In this document: in pieces, positions 33,429-42,824 of the stretch
How positions within the stretch are numbered: position 1 is the stretch's first letter
Layout: the number at the start of each line of letters is the position of its first letter
Source of the DNA: Rhodospirillales bacterium
GTDB taxonomy: Bacteria > Pseudomonadota > Alphaproteobacteria > Rhodospirillales > JAPHRK01
Direction of reading: 5' to 3'
Assembly (NCBI GenBank): GCA_026196105.1
Contig: JAPHRK010000046.1
Coordinates: 1 to 64,000 of the forward strand
DNA: 64,000 bases
Translations under genes and position numbers: made by a program
Notes under the pieces: generated by a model
The model's input: only the letters and a program-made list of their open reading frames with translations
Database searches by the model: none
What the model was told of the DNA's origin: nothing

Positions 33429-35402
33429 TTACTCCTTATAAGCGAGCTTAGAGATACCAAGTTTAACACGATAGATATTGAGGTTTTCTAAAACCCGTTG
33501 AACATAATTGCGTGTTTCTTTGAAGGGGATCTTCTCAACCCAATCAACTTGATCAACTGTGGGGTCTCTTGGGTCCCCATGCTCATTAATCCATTTGTTA
33601 GCGCGCTGTGGGCCCGCGTTGTATGCCGCAAGAGCGAGAGGGTAAGACCCTTCATATCTTTCGACTAAGCTACGTAAATAAGACCGTCCTAGTTTGATAT
33701 TGTAGGAAGGGTTGGTAAGTAATTTTGATTTGGAATAACGAACCCTTTCTTTTTTTGCGACCAGGCGCGCTGTTCTGGGCATGAGCTGCATAAGCCCCCG
33801 AGCTCCTGCATGGCTTTTTGCGGTAGCCGAAAAACGGCTTTCTTGACGAATGACAGCTAGTACCAAAGCAGATTCAGGTTTTTGCCGAGGTATTGTGACG
33901 ACAGGATATCCTTCTCCGACGAAACCATGACCATCTTGTAAAGCTCTCTTCGAAACAATAATTGCTAAATCATGTCTTTTTACTTTTTGAGCCAATTCAG
34001 CTGTAAGTCCTCGCCAACCAGGAAGGCGTTGGCTTCTGTCTAAAGCAAGAATAAAGGGCTTTAGTTCTTTTTTCAGACCAATCTGATGGAGGCGATGAAT
34101 TGCAATAACCAGCTCGTTTTTTGCAAATTCTCTTCGTTCAGAAACTGTTGGAAAGATTTCTCTCGGCAAATGAATACGCTTTTTCCCACCAAGCTTCTTT
34201 GCAGCCAATTGACCATAATAGGCTGTGGAGTGTTCAGCCGCAGCAAGGTACCATTTTCGGGTTAATTCTTTTTTCCCTAATTGTTCAGCTGTTCGTCCAG
34301 CCCAATAAGCCCCTCGTGCACGACTGATTGGATAACTAACGGCTTCATACATTTTTGTAAAATGGGCTAAAGCATTTTGTGGTTCTTTGAGGAAACGGAG
34401 ATAAATCCAACCAGCGAACCATTCTGCATCAGCAAAAGCGGCTCCTTTTTCCAACCCATGATTTAGTACCAAACGAAGTGATTCGGTTACATGGCCTCTT
34501 TTAAGGGCTTCACGTGCAAGAATGGATCTCTCTCGCCACCATTTTTCTGGATAAGGGGTTGTTTCCGGAGGAGGGTCTAGTAACTCTCTAGCTTGTATAT
34601 GGCGTCCCTTTTTACGCCGCCATCTAAGCCTTTCATAAACAAAGCCAGGGTCATTATGTAAATCTTTGGGGAGCTTAGATATTGCCCGATCAACTCCCCC
34701 ACGTTTTCGCATTAGGGCGAGGCGTGCGTTTGCAAGTTTTAGATCGTTACCTTTGATTCTAACCAGATTGCGACGAGCGGTACTATACCGATCTTCCCAA
34801 ATGAGTCGATCTATGCGTTTTATATGGTCATCATAGGTAAGATAACGTCTGTATTGTTTATAAAATTGTCGCTCCTGTTTCCTACCAAAATTACCTTCAC
34901 GCCAAGTTTTCCTGAGCATGCTTACGGCTTTAGTTTTTTGCCCATTTTGTAAGAGAGCTGTTCCTAGGCGTATTAGTCCATCAGAAGAGACAGGTTCTTT
35001 ATCTTCAAACCACTCCAAGATTTCTTTATCTGCTAAAGAAACCTCCATGGCTTCTTCAGCTCTTCGTTGTAAAAGTTTCTGGCTAGGCCATTTGGGATTG
35101 TTTTCCATAAAGGCTTTAATATCAGCAAAGGGAACTGTGCTTTTTTCATCCAGATAATCCAACCACCTGAAGGTTTTAATAGTTAAGGGATCTTTGATAC
35201 GAGAAATAAGCTTACGGGCTTTTTTCCAGTGACCCACCTTGATGGATTCAATGGCTCGCTTAGCGAGAGAAGTATCATGTGCATTCAGGGGAGGAGGGGC
35301 AGAAATAGTGATGTCTTTTGCATAGGATGAATTAATTTGGAAGGTAAATAACGTTCCAACCAATAAAAAAACTGTCGCGAAATATCTAACCAATACGCCC
35401 AT
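33429..35402 (-). CDS. Soluble-type lytic transglycosylase (Slt70-like)
   Basis: ALVLAVIRQESRFSATAKSHAGARGLMQLMPRTARLVAKK, YPLALAAYNAGPQRANKWI; signal peptide and alpha-superhelix. Confidence 0.92.
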   Translation of the reverse strand: MGVLVRYFATVFLLVGTLFTFQINSSYAKDITISAPPPLNAHDTSLAKRAIESIKVGHWKKARKLISRIKDPLTIKTFRWLDYLDEKSTVPFADIKAFMENNPKWPSQKLLQRRAEEAMEVSLADKEILEWFEDKEPVSSDGLIRLGTALLQNGQKTKAVSMLRKTWREGNFGRKQERQFYKQYRRYLTYDDHIKRIDRLIWEDRYSTARRNLVRIKGNDLKLANARLALMRKRGGVDRAISKLPKDLHNDPGFVYERLRWRRKKGRHIQARELLDPPPETTPYPEKWWRERSILAREALKRGHVTESLRLVLNHGLEKGAAFADAEWFAGWIYLRFLKEPQNALAHFTKMYEAVSYPISRARGAYWAGRTAEQLGKKELTRKWYLAAAEHSTAYYGQLAAKKLGGKKRIHLPREIFPTVSERREFAKNELVIAIHRLHQIGLKKELKPFILALDRSQRLPGWRGLTAELAQKVKRHDLAIIVSKRALQDGHGFVGEGYPVVTIPRQKPESALVLAVIRQESRFSATAKSHAGARGLMQLMPRTARLVAKKERVRYSKSKLLTNPSYNIKLGRSYLRSLVERYEGSYPLALAAYNAGPQRANKWINEHGDPRDPTVDQVDWVEKIPFKETRNYVQRVLENLNIYRVKLGISKLAYKE

Positions 35403-35515
35403 ACGAAGTGACTCTAAGCATACATTTTACTGAGAGCAAGTTGTCATGCTTGCCGTTATGGGTTTCTATAGGTATGTTCGCGTTCGAAATTGTTATGCAC
35501 TTCAAGGAGTAGACC

Positions 35516-36388
35516 ATGTTTCAGGGGTCAATTACCGCTCTGATTACGCCTTTCAGGGATGGGCAGCTTGATGAGAAAGCTTTCCAAACTTTAGTTGAAA
35601 GGCAAATTGAGCAAGGAACCGAAGGGCTCGTCCCCTGCGGTACCACAGGAGAATCGCCAACCCTTTCCCATGCGGAACATAAAAGGGTGGTAGAACTTTG
35701 CCTTGAAGTTGCTAAGGGCAAGGTGCCAGTTATTGCTGGTGCCGGCTCAAATTCTACAGATGAAGCCATTTCGCTTTATAAACACGCGAAACAAGCTGGT
35801 GCGAATGCTGCATTGGTCGTGACGCCTTATTATAATAAGCCAAACCAAGAAGGGCTGTACCTTCATTATAAAGCAATCCATGATTCGTCTGACTTGCCGA
35901 TTATTATCTACAACATCCCGCCACGCAGCGTGATTGATATGAATGTCGATACAATGGCTCGTTTGTCTAAATTACCAAATATTGTTGGTGTTAAGGATGC
36001 TACTGGTGATCTGACGCGTCCTATGAAAGAACGTATGGCAATTGATAATGATTTTTGCTGGTTGTCGGGTGAAGATGGTACTGCAGTCAATTATTTAGCT
36101 GGTGGTGGTCACGGCTGTATTTCTGTTGCGGCCAATATCGCTCCTAAGCAATGCTCTGATGTTCAGCGCTTGTGGCGTGATGGTAAAGCTCAAGAGGCTA
36201 TTACTCTGCAGCAAAAACTAATGCCATTGCATTTTGACCTGTTCTGCGAACCAAACCCAGGACCAGCTAAATATGCGGCAAACCTATTAGGGCTATGCGA
36301 GGCTGATACCAGATTACCTTTAGCTCCTCTTTCTGATGGGGCAAAACAAAAAGTCAAAGACGCACTCATTTCTGTGGGACTCCTTTAG
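35516..36388 (+). CDS. dapA: 4-hydroxy-tetrahydrodipicolinate synthase
   Basis: GSITALITPFRDG, VPCGTTGESPTLSHAEH, YYNKPNQEGLYLHYKAI. Confidence 0.96.
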   Translation: MFQGSITALITPFRDGQLDEKAFQTLVERQIEQGTEGLVPCGTTGESPTLSHAEHKRVVELCLEVAKGKVPVIAGAGSNSTDEAISLYKHAKQAGANAALVVTPYYNKPNQEGLYLHYKAIHDSSDLPIIIYNIPPRSVIDMNVDTMARLSKLPNIVGVKDATGDLTRPMKERMAIDNDFCWLSGEDGTAVNYLAGGGHGCISVAANIAPKQCSDVQRLWRDGKAQEAITLQQKLMPLHFDLFCEPNPGPAKYAANLLGLCEADTRLPLAPLSDGAKQKVKDALISVGLL

Positions 36389-36422
36389 GGAGTCCCCCGG
36401 ACATTCCTCATGACGCATTTCA

Positions 36423-36896
36423 ATGGCTAAAAAAAATAAACCAGACAGTAAATTCGCTGCCCAAAATCGGAAGGCACGCCATAACTACTTCATCGAGGAT
36501 ACCGTTGAAGCTGGTATTATATTGACAGGTACTGAGGTTAAATCCTTGAGGGCAGGACGGGCCAATATTATTGATGCCTATGCAGGGGATAAGGACGGTG
36601 AACTTTACCTATTGAATGCTCATATAGATGAATTCACAGAAGGAAATCGTTACAATCATAAACCGACCCGTCCTCGGAAGCTGTTGGTACATAGAAAAGA
36701 GCGTAAGAAGCTATTCGATTATGTCGGTAAAAAAGGCTACACACTTGTCCCCCTTGATATACATTTTAACGACCGGGGATACGCTAAGGTTACTATAGGT
36801 TTGGGTAAAGGTAAGCTACATCACGATAAGCGCGCGACTTCTAAAGATCGTGATTGGAAACGTGACCAAGCACGTCTGCTGCGCGATAGAGGCTAA
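36423..36896 (+). CDS. smpB: SsrA-binding protein
   Basis: NRKARHNYFIEDTVEAGIILTGTEVKSLRAGRANI, HHDKRATSKDRDWKRD. Confidence 0.97.
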   Translation: MAKKNKPDSKFAAQNRKARHNYFIEDTVEAGIILTGTEVKSLRAGRANIIDAYAGDKDGELYLLNAHIDEFTEGNRYNHKPTRPRKLLVHRKERKKLFDYVGKKGYTLVPLDIHFNDRGYAKVTIGLGKGKLHHDKRATSKDRDWKRDQARLLRDRG

Positions 36897-37025
36897 GGAC
36901 CTGTAATATCTTAAAGTATTAAAGTCCTGTTGTACTTCAAATATCTACGCACTACCTTATGAATAGATAGTGGTTAAATCTCGTTATCAGAAACAGCTAA
37001 CCCCCAACCATATTAGGTGCGTTAT

Positions 37026-38984
37026 ATGGAGAATCAACAAAGGCTTGGGAAGGGAAAAAAGCTAGCACTTGGGGCATTGTTGATTTGGACAATGATCATT
37101 GCTGGATCACTTTTTTGGGGAGTTCATCAGAGTAACCAACATGCTTTAGACCTCGCGCATAAAGAAGCAATCGCCCTTTTTAATAAAGACCAAGGTTTTA
37201 GGCTCTGGGGAACAAAGCATGGAGGTGTTTATGTCCCTATAAGTGAAAGAACCCAGCCAAGTCCATATTTGGACCATGTTGAAGAAAGAGATATCACCAC
37301 CCCGTCCGGTAAAAAACTGACACTTATGAACCCGGCTTTTATGGTTCGGCAGTTGATGGAAGATTATGACGATCTCTATGGTATCAAAGGAAAAATTACT
37401 GGAAAAGTTGTTATTAGACCAGGAAATAAACCAGATGACTGGGAGGAAAATGCTTTAGATAAGCTGGAAGAAGGGGCGGAAGAGGTCTTAGAAATGACCG
37501 ATATTGATGGTACCCCATATCTTCGACTTATGCGCCCAATGTTTATGAAAGAAGGTTGTCTAAAGTGCCATGGGGGGCTTGGAATTGAAGTTGGAGAACT
37601 TCGAGGCGGTGTCAACGTATCTGTGCCAATTGCCCCATATTTAAAAGTGAGTTCAGATGCTAAGTTAACACTTTGGATCTCTCACTTATTAATTTGGGGA
37701 TTAGGTATTGGTGGGATAGGCCTTGGTGCGCGACAAGTTAGTGGGCATATTTTGGAGGTCCGTAAGCTTAATGAGGCTCTTGAACAACGTGTTGATGAAC
37801 GAACCAAAGAAATTCAACATCAATTGGTTGAAAGAGAAAGGGCCGAAATTCTTGCTCGAGAACAAGGAAACCGTCTGCGAAACATCTTAAATTCTGCAGC
37901 TGACGGGATCATAACTTGCGATGATAATCTTGAGATAGAATCATTTAATGCCGCAGCTGAAAATATATTTAATTTCAAAAGCCAAGAGCTTGTTGGAAAA
38001 CATATTTCGCTCCTTTTCCCTTCAGATAAGACAATTGTAACTGGTGAAGACCTTTTAAATAAATTTCAAGTGGATAGTCATGACCATAGAGGAAAGGGGG
38101 CTGAAACCATTGCCCTGCGTCAAAACGGTGAATTATTTCCAATCTATGTTGGGATAAGTACCGTTGAGCTTGGTGAGCGAAAAATAATAACAGCTATCGT
38201 ACGTGATTTAACTTTGGCTAAAAAGGCTGAAGAAACTCTCCTTGAAGCAATCGCGCAAGCAGAAACTGCTAATCAGGCAAAATCAGAGTTCCTTTCAAGA
38301 ATGAGCCACGAACTCCGAACTCCTCTTAATGGCGTACTAGGATTTGCACAGCTTCTAGACCATAATCCAAGGGAAGAACTAACTCAAAGCCAGAAAAAAT
38401 ATGTAGATCATATTCTCTTAGCTGGTGACCACCTGCTTACCTTGATTAATGAGGTCTTAGATTTAGCCAAAATTGAATCTGGGAAACTGACACTAAACAT
38501 TTCTCCCTTTAGGCCTGCAAATGCTGTCCAAGAGAGCCTTAGTATGGCGAAATCCATGGCAGAAGGTCATAAAATTGAACTGATAGACTGTATTTCCGAA
38601 TGTGAAGACGTTGGATTCTTAAATGCTGATGAAGCCAGGTTCAGACAAATTCTCATTAATCTCATCTCGAATGGCATTAAATACAATAAAGAGAATGGTG
38701 TTGTGAAAATGACTTGTGCGCCGATAGAAGGTGATTCTGACTTTTATCGTTTCTTAGTGACAGATACAGGCCATGGTATTCCAGAAGATAAGTATGAGTT
38801 TTTATTTGAACCCTTTAATCGTCTAGGCCAGGAAGGAACGAAAAAAGATGGGACTGGCATTGGTTTGACAATCACCAAAATGCTCGTTGAATTGATGGGC
38901 GGGCGTATTGGAGTGACAAGTAAAGTAGGTGAGGGAAGTACCTTTTGGGTCGATTTGCCAATTTTCAAAATCGATGAAACGTAA
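37026..38984 (+). CDS. DUF3365 (Tll0287-like, c-heme) - PAS - HisKA - HATPase histidine kinase
   Basis: N-terminal TM, periplasmic domain with GCLKCHGG, second TM, PAS (ILNSAADGIITCDDNLEIESFNAAAENIF), H-box FLSRMSHELRTPLNGVLGFAQ, HATPase GTGIGLTI. ATG at 37026; ORF open from GTG 37017. Confidence 0.88.
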   Translation: MENQQRLGKGKKLALGALLIWTMIIAGSLFWGVHQSNQHALDLAHKEAIALFNKDQGFRLWGTKHGGVYVPISERTQPSPYLDHVEERDITTPSGKKLTLMNPAFMVRQLMEDYDDLYGIKGKITGKVVIRPGNKPDDWEENALDKLEEGAEEVLEMTDIDGTPYLRLMRPMFMKEGCLKCHGGLGIEVGELRGGVNVSVPIAPYLKVSSDAKLTLWISHLLIWGLGIGGIGLGARQVSGHILEVRKLNEALEQRVDERTKEIQHQLVERERAEILAREQGNRLRNILNSAADGIITCDDNLEIESFNAAAENIFNFKSQELVGKHISLLFPSDKTIVTGEDLLNKFQVDSHDHRGKGAETIALRQNGELFPIYVGISTVELGERKIITAIVRDLTLAKKAEETLLEAIAQAETANQAKSEFLSRMSHELRTPLNGVLGFAQLLDHNPREELTQSQKKYVDHILLAGDHLLTLINEVLDLAKIESGKLTLNISPFRPANAVQESLSMAKSMAEGHKIELIDCISECEDVGFLNADEARFRQILINLISNGIKYNKENGVVKMTCAPIEGDSDFYRFLVTDTGHGIPEDKYEFLFEPFNRLGQEGTKKDGTGIGLTITKMLVELMGGRIGVTSKVGEGSTFWVDLPIFKIDET

Positions 38985-39089
38985 CAACAAAGAATTAATT
39001 ATGCCTAGGCGTTGCTCTTAAGTCTTTAGCTCGCTATTTTGGCGCCACTTTTCACTAACGCTTAATGTATCCTTTCTTGGGAGAGAAAT

Positions 39090-39332
39090 ATGAGCAAGAA
39101 TTTACCGCACCTCGTGTTTGGCGGAGAAGTTAAAGACCCTGCAGGAACTGAATTCGTTGATTACGAAAATGTCGAAGTAGTTGGCATGTTTGGAAGTTAC
39201 GATGATGCCTTGAATGCTTGGCGTGCTGCTAGTCAGGCACGGGTAGACGAAGCCCATATTAAATATGTTATTGTTCATGTCCATCGCATGATGGAACCAG
39301 ACGAAGTGATCGAACCTATTGAACTTAAATAG
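39090..39332 (+). CDS. DUF4170 domain protein
   Basis: Short protein LVFGGEVKDPAGTEFVDYENVEVVGMFGSYDDALNAWRAASQARVD. Confidence 0.75.
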   Translation: MSKNLPHLVFGGEVKDPAGTEFVDYENVEVVGMFGSYDDALNAWRAASQARVDEAHIKYVIVHVHRMMEPDEVIEPIELK

Positions 39333-39338
39333 GCTGAT

Positions 39339-39527
39339 TTAGTCGTCGTCTTTCATAAGTTTTTTGTGGTCTAAGTTTTTTTGAGCGCGCTTTTCTTCTA
39401 ACAGAGAGCGCGCTTTTTCGTCTTTTGTCCGTCCATATTTGCGACGGTTTTCTGCCGCAGCTTTATCTTTCTCTATACGAGTCTTTTGTTTTTTGACTCG
39501 TTTAAGATTGATAATTTCAGCAGGCAT
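39339..39527 (-). CDS. DUF4169 family protein
   Basis: Short basic protein MPAEIINLKRVKKQKTRIEKDKAAAENRRKYGRTKDEK. Confidence 0.75.
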   Translation of the reverse strand: MPAEIINLKRVKKQKTRIEKDKAAAENRRKYGRTKDEKARSLLEEKRAQKNLDHKKLMKDDD

Positions 39528-40135
39528 TAGAACCGAGGGCTGGATTTGCAGATTTCAGCTTTTAATTCTTCGTAGCTATTGGTAACAGGGAATTGAGGGA
39601 ATTCATTAATGACGTTATCAGGGGCTTTGAACAAAATTCCTTGATTAGCTTGGTTAAGCATATGGGTGTCGTTGTATGAATCACCAGCTGCAATGGTGTG
39701 GAAGTTTAGTTCTTGGAATCGGACAACGGCTTCTCTTTTATGATTCTTCATACGGAGGTGATAGTTAGCAACTTTACCTTGTTCATTCACTTCTAAACGA
39801 TGACAGAACAAAGTTGGCCAATCTAATTGCCGCATGAGAGGTTCCGCGAATTCATAAAAGGTATCTGAAAGGATAACGACCTGGAAGTTGGCTTGAAGCC
39901 AGCCAAGAAAATCTCTGGCGCCTTCCATAGGCCCCATATCATCAATAACTTCCTGAATATCTTTCATACCAAGATTATGTTCATCAAGTATGCTTAGACG
40001 TTGTTTCATGAGAACGTCGTAGTCAGGAATATCTCTGGTAGTTGCTTTAAGTTCTTCAATACCGGTACGTTCGGCAAAATTGATCCAAATTTCAGGAACG
40101 AGTACGCCCTCAAGGTCAAGACAAACGACTTCCAT
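39527..40135 (-). CDS. thrH: ThrH: phosphoserine phosphatase/homoserine phosphotransferase
   Basis: MEVVCLDLEGVLVPEIWINFAERTGIEELKATTRDIPDYDVLMKQRL; HAD motifs. Start at 40135. Confidence 0.9.
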   Translation of the reverse strand: MEVVCLDLEGVLVPEIWINFAERTGIEELKATTRDIPDYDVLMKQRLSILDEHNLGMKDIQEVIDDMGPMEGARDFLGWLQANFQVVILSDTFYEFAEPLMRQLDWPTLFCHRLEVNEQGKVANYHLRMKNHKREAVVRFQELNFHTIAAGDSYNDTHMLNQANQGILFKAPDNVINEFPQFPVTNSYEELKAEICKSSPRF

Positions 40136-40224
40136 GTGAAGAACCCCCCGGTTAGAAATACTTATGCTCAATTGATATCAAAGCGGTATAGCAATTTTGG
40201 CATCAGAGTAAAGCTTAAATCGTC

Positions 40225-40863
40225 CTAAATCCTTCTGGTGATTTCATCAAAGACGTCGTGGAACATTTCTGTTGTAAGCCGACCCGTATTGGTGTTGTAA
40301 CGTGAACAATGATAGCTATTCGCTAATATCAAGCCATTTTCGAGAGGGTGAAAGGCATTGTGGCCGAATTTATATGCGCTTTTTTTGAGCTCAAAAGCAG
40401 TTAGCACTGCGTTGTGGGCCAAAGTTCCTAGGGCTAAGAGTATTTTGAGGTTTGGCATTGCCTCAATTTCTTTGATCAAGAATGGTAGGCAGCTTTTTGC
40501 TTCTGGGCCCGTAGGTTTATTTTGAGGGGGAACACAACGGACGGCATTGGTAATCCTGGCATTTGTTAGCTCTAACCCATCGGTGGGAGATTTATCGTAA
40601 TTACCTTTAGCAAATCCTTTTTCAATGAGCGTCGGGTAGAGTAAATCACCAGCGTAATCTCCGGTAAAAGGACGTCCCGTACGATTTGCTCCCTTAAGTC
40701 CTGGAGCAAGGCCAACAACTAGTAAAGAAGCATCTAGAGACCCAAAGGCTGGGACAGGACTATTAAACCAGTCAGGCCATGCCTCTCGGCTTTCCATTCT
40801 AAATTCTACAAGACGAGGGCAAAGGCCACAGTCTTTAGCTGGTTCAAAGCTTTGATTTATCAT
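40225..40863 (-). CDS. Uracil-DNA glycosylase, family 5-like (UdgB-type)
   Basis: CxxC (DCGLCPRL), LLVVGLAPGLKGANRTGRPFTGDYAGDLLYPTL, NAVRCVPPQNKP. ATG at 40863. Confidence 0.85.
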   Translation of the reverse strand: MINQSFEPAKDCGLCPRLVEFRMESREAWPDWFNSPVPAFGSLDASLLVVGLAPGLKGANRTGRPFTGDYAGDLLYPTLIEKGFAKGNYDKSPTDGLELTNARITNAVRCVPPQNKPTGPEAKSCLPFLIKEIEAMPNLKILLALGTLAHNAVLTAFELKKSAYKFGHNAFHPLENGLILANSYHCSRYNTNTGRLTTEMFHDVFDEITRRI

Positions 40864-40871
40864 GCGGAAGA

Positions 40872-41546
40872 TCAATCGTTGTGCGGGGCGGTGCCAAGGT
40901 AAGCTTCTGGGTCGCGCACAGCTTGGTCATCTTCTAATTCTTCTTCTATATCAGGATATAGCGGAGTATCAGGATGACTTGGTTGGTGGTTTTCATCTTG
41001 TGCATCATGAGGTGAACGACCACCTTTGCGCGTCACTAAATCTTCAAGGTCACGTAACTCTAAGAAATAATCAGCTTGGCGACGAAGTTCGTCAGCAATC
41101 ATCGGAGGTTGCGAGCGTACCGTGCTGACCACAGTTACCCTAAGCCCTTTGCGTTGCACGGCTTCAACCAAACGCCTAAAGTCACCATCACCTGAGAATA
41201 ATACAATATGATCAAGGTGTTCAGCCATTTCCATTGCATCAATGGCTAGTTCAATATCCATATTCCCTTTGATTTTGCGACGCCCTGTTGCGTCGGTGAA
41301 TTCTTTGGTCGGTTTTGTGACCATGGTGTAGCCATTATAATCAAGCCAATCGACGAGCGGACGGATAGGGGAATATTCTTGATCTTCGAGGAGAGCCGTA
41401 TAATAAAAAGCTCTAACCAAATGCCCACGCTCAGAAAACATGGCTAGAAGACGTTTATAATCGATATCAAAGCCAAGGGATCTAGCAGCGGCATATAAAT
41501 TAGAGCCGTCGATAAATAAACCGACTCTTTCTTGTGAGTAAAACAT
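40872..41546 (-). CDS. NYN domain protein (LabA/DUF88 family)
   Basis: RVGLFIDGSNLYAAARSLGFDIDYKRLL, KGNMDIELAIDAMEMAEHLDHIVLFSGDGDFRRLVEAVQRKG. Confidence 0.88.
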   Translation of the reverse strand: MFYSQERVGLFIDGSNLYAAARSLGFDIDYKRLLAMFSERGHLVRAFYYTALLEDQEYSPIRPLVDWLDYNGYTMVTKPTKEFTDATGRRKIKGNMDIELAIDAMEMAEHLDHIVLFSGDGDFRRLVEAVQRKGLRVTVVSTVRSQPPMIADELRRQADYFLELRDLEDLVTRKGGRSPHDAQDENHQPSHPDTPLYPDIEEELEDDQAVRDPEAYLGTAPHND

Positions 41547-41702
41547 AACTAAATCCTATAAAAAATAAATTCGTGTAATAAAAAAAGGTTAAACGCTTAA
41601 AAAATCTGCGCTTTAAAAATAAGTATGTACTAAAGTTAGGGTCAGAAGGGGCTTATCGCAAGTGTATAGGGGCAAAAAACTTGGTGAATAATAGGAAATA
41701 GA

Positions 41703-42200
41703 ATGGTTTTTGTCGGGATTGGTGCCAACTTAACAAACTCTGAATTTAAAACTCCTGTCGAAGCATGTATTGCGGCTGTCGAAACGCTAAGAAATATTGA
41801 AGGCATTACAGTTGTTCAATGTTCACAATGGTATCAATCAGAACCCATCCCAAAATCTGACCAACCTTGGTATGTAAATGGTGTTCTACATCTCGAAACT
41901 AATCTGTCTGCTGATGATCTACTCCAAAAATTTCATGAAGTTGAAGAACAGTTCGGTCGGGTGCGGACTGTGCGCAATGCCCCGAGGATAATCGATATTG
42001 ATCTCCTTGATTATAAAGGCATTGTTAAAATTGAGGGATTAGCTCAGTTACCTCACCCCCGAATGCACGAAAGAGCATTTGTTCTTAAACCCTTGCTTGA
42101 ATTGTCTCCTAATTGGAAACATCCTTTGCATAGGAAAACAGCAAAAAATTTGTATGAAAACCTCGCAAAAAGCCAATTATGCGAGGTGATAGAGATATAA
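41703..42200 (+). CDS. folK: 2-amino-4-hydroxy-6-hydroxymethyldihydropteridine diphosphokinase
   Basis: FVGIGANLTNSEFKTP, RIIDIDLLDYKG, LPHPRMHERAFVLKPLLEL. Confidence 0.93.
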   Translation: MVFVGIGANLTNSEFKTPVEACIAAVETLRNIEGITVVQCSQWYQSEPIPKSDQPWYVNGVLHLETNLSADDLLQKFHEVEEQFGRVRTVRNAPRIIDIDLLDYKGIVKIEGLAQLPHPRMHERAFVLKPLLELSPNWKHPLHRKTAKNLYENLAKSQLCEVIEI

Positions 42201-42338
42201 TTCATTTTCTCAATCCACGAATTTTGCTAAATTATATAAATAATAGTGAGTTTTTCTATCATCTAGCTTGCGTTTATGGGTGCTGTGTATATATTCGGCG
42301 CTTCGTTTTTTTACAGGATTTCTCGGAGATCGCAGCCA

Positions 42339-42752
42339 ATGGCTCGTGTCACAGTTGAAGATTGCGTAGACAAAATTCCAAATCGGTTTGACCTAGTAAT
42401 GCGGGCTTCTCAGCGTGCAAGAAATATTTCCGCTGGTGCAGAGCTTACCCTTGATCGTGACCGGGATAAAAACCCCGTAGTTGCTTTGCGTGAAATTGCA
42501 GAGGAAACCATTGACCTTGATGAGTTGGAAGATGGCCTCATTCGTGGCTTGCAAAAACATGTTGAATTTGATGAGCCTGAGCCAGAAGATGAAGCAGAGC
42601 TTCTTGCTGCTTTAGAAGAGGAAACTTCAGGAGCTTCCACCAGTGAAGAGATCGCTGAAGACGTTCTGACCATCCAAGACGATGTTGCCGTTATTGATGA
42701 AGTGGGTGAAGTCACTCCTGAGTTTGATGGCAGTGAAGAAATTCAAGAATAG
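42339..42752 (+). CDS. rpoZ: DNA-directed RNA polymerase subunit omega with acidic C-terminal tail
   Basis: [57 protein letters not shown]. Start at 42339. Confidence 0.95.
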   Translation: MARVTVEDCVDKIPNRFDLVMRASQRARNISAGAELTLDRDRDKNPVVALREIAEETIDLDELEDGLIRGLQKHVEFDEPEPEDEAELLAALEEETSGASTSEEIAEDVLTIQDDVAVIDEVGEVTPEFDGSEEIQE

Positions 42753-42824
42753 TTCTTTATTTTGTGGCGGTGAAACACTCAATGTTGCCGCCACAATTAG
42801 TTCTATAATGACAGGAGAGTTCCG

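Noticed and set aside
33425-33469. 41-bp overlap between the alpha/beta hydrolase and transglycosylase genes as an unusual overlap
   Set aside because: A GTG at 33424 with an AAGGAG upstream gives a normal start and a 4-nt gap; the overlap is an ORF-calling artefact.
36897-37016. Possible tmRNA next to smpB
   Set aside because: The gap is only about 120 bp, too short for ssrA, and has no tRNA-like end.
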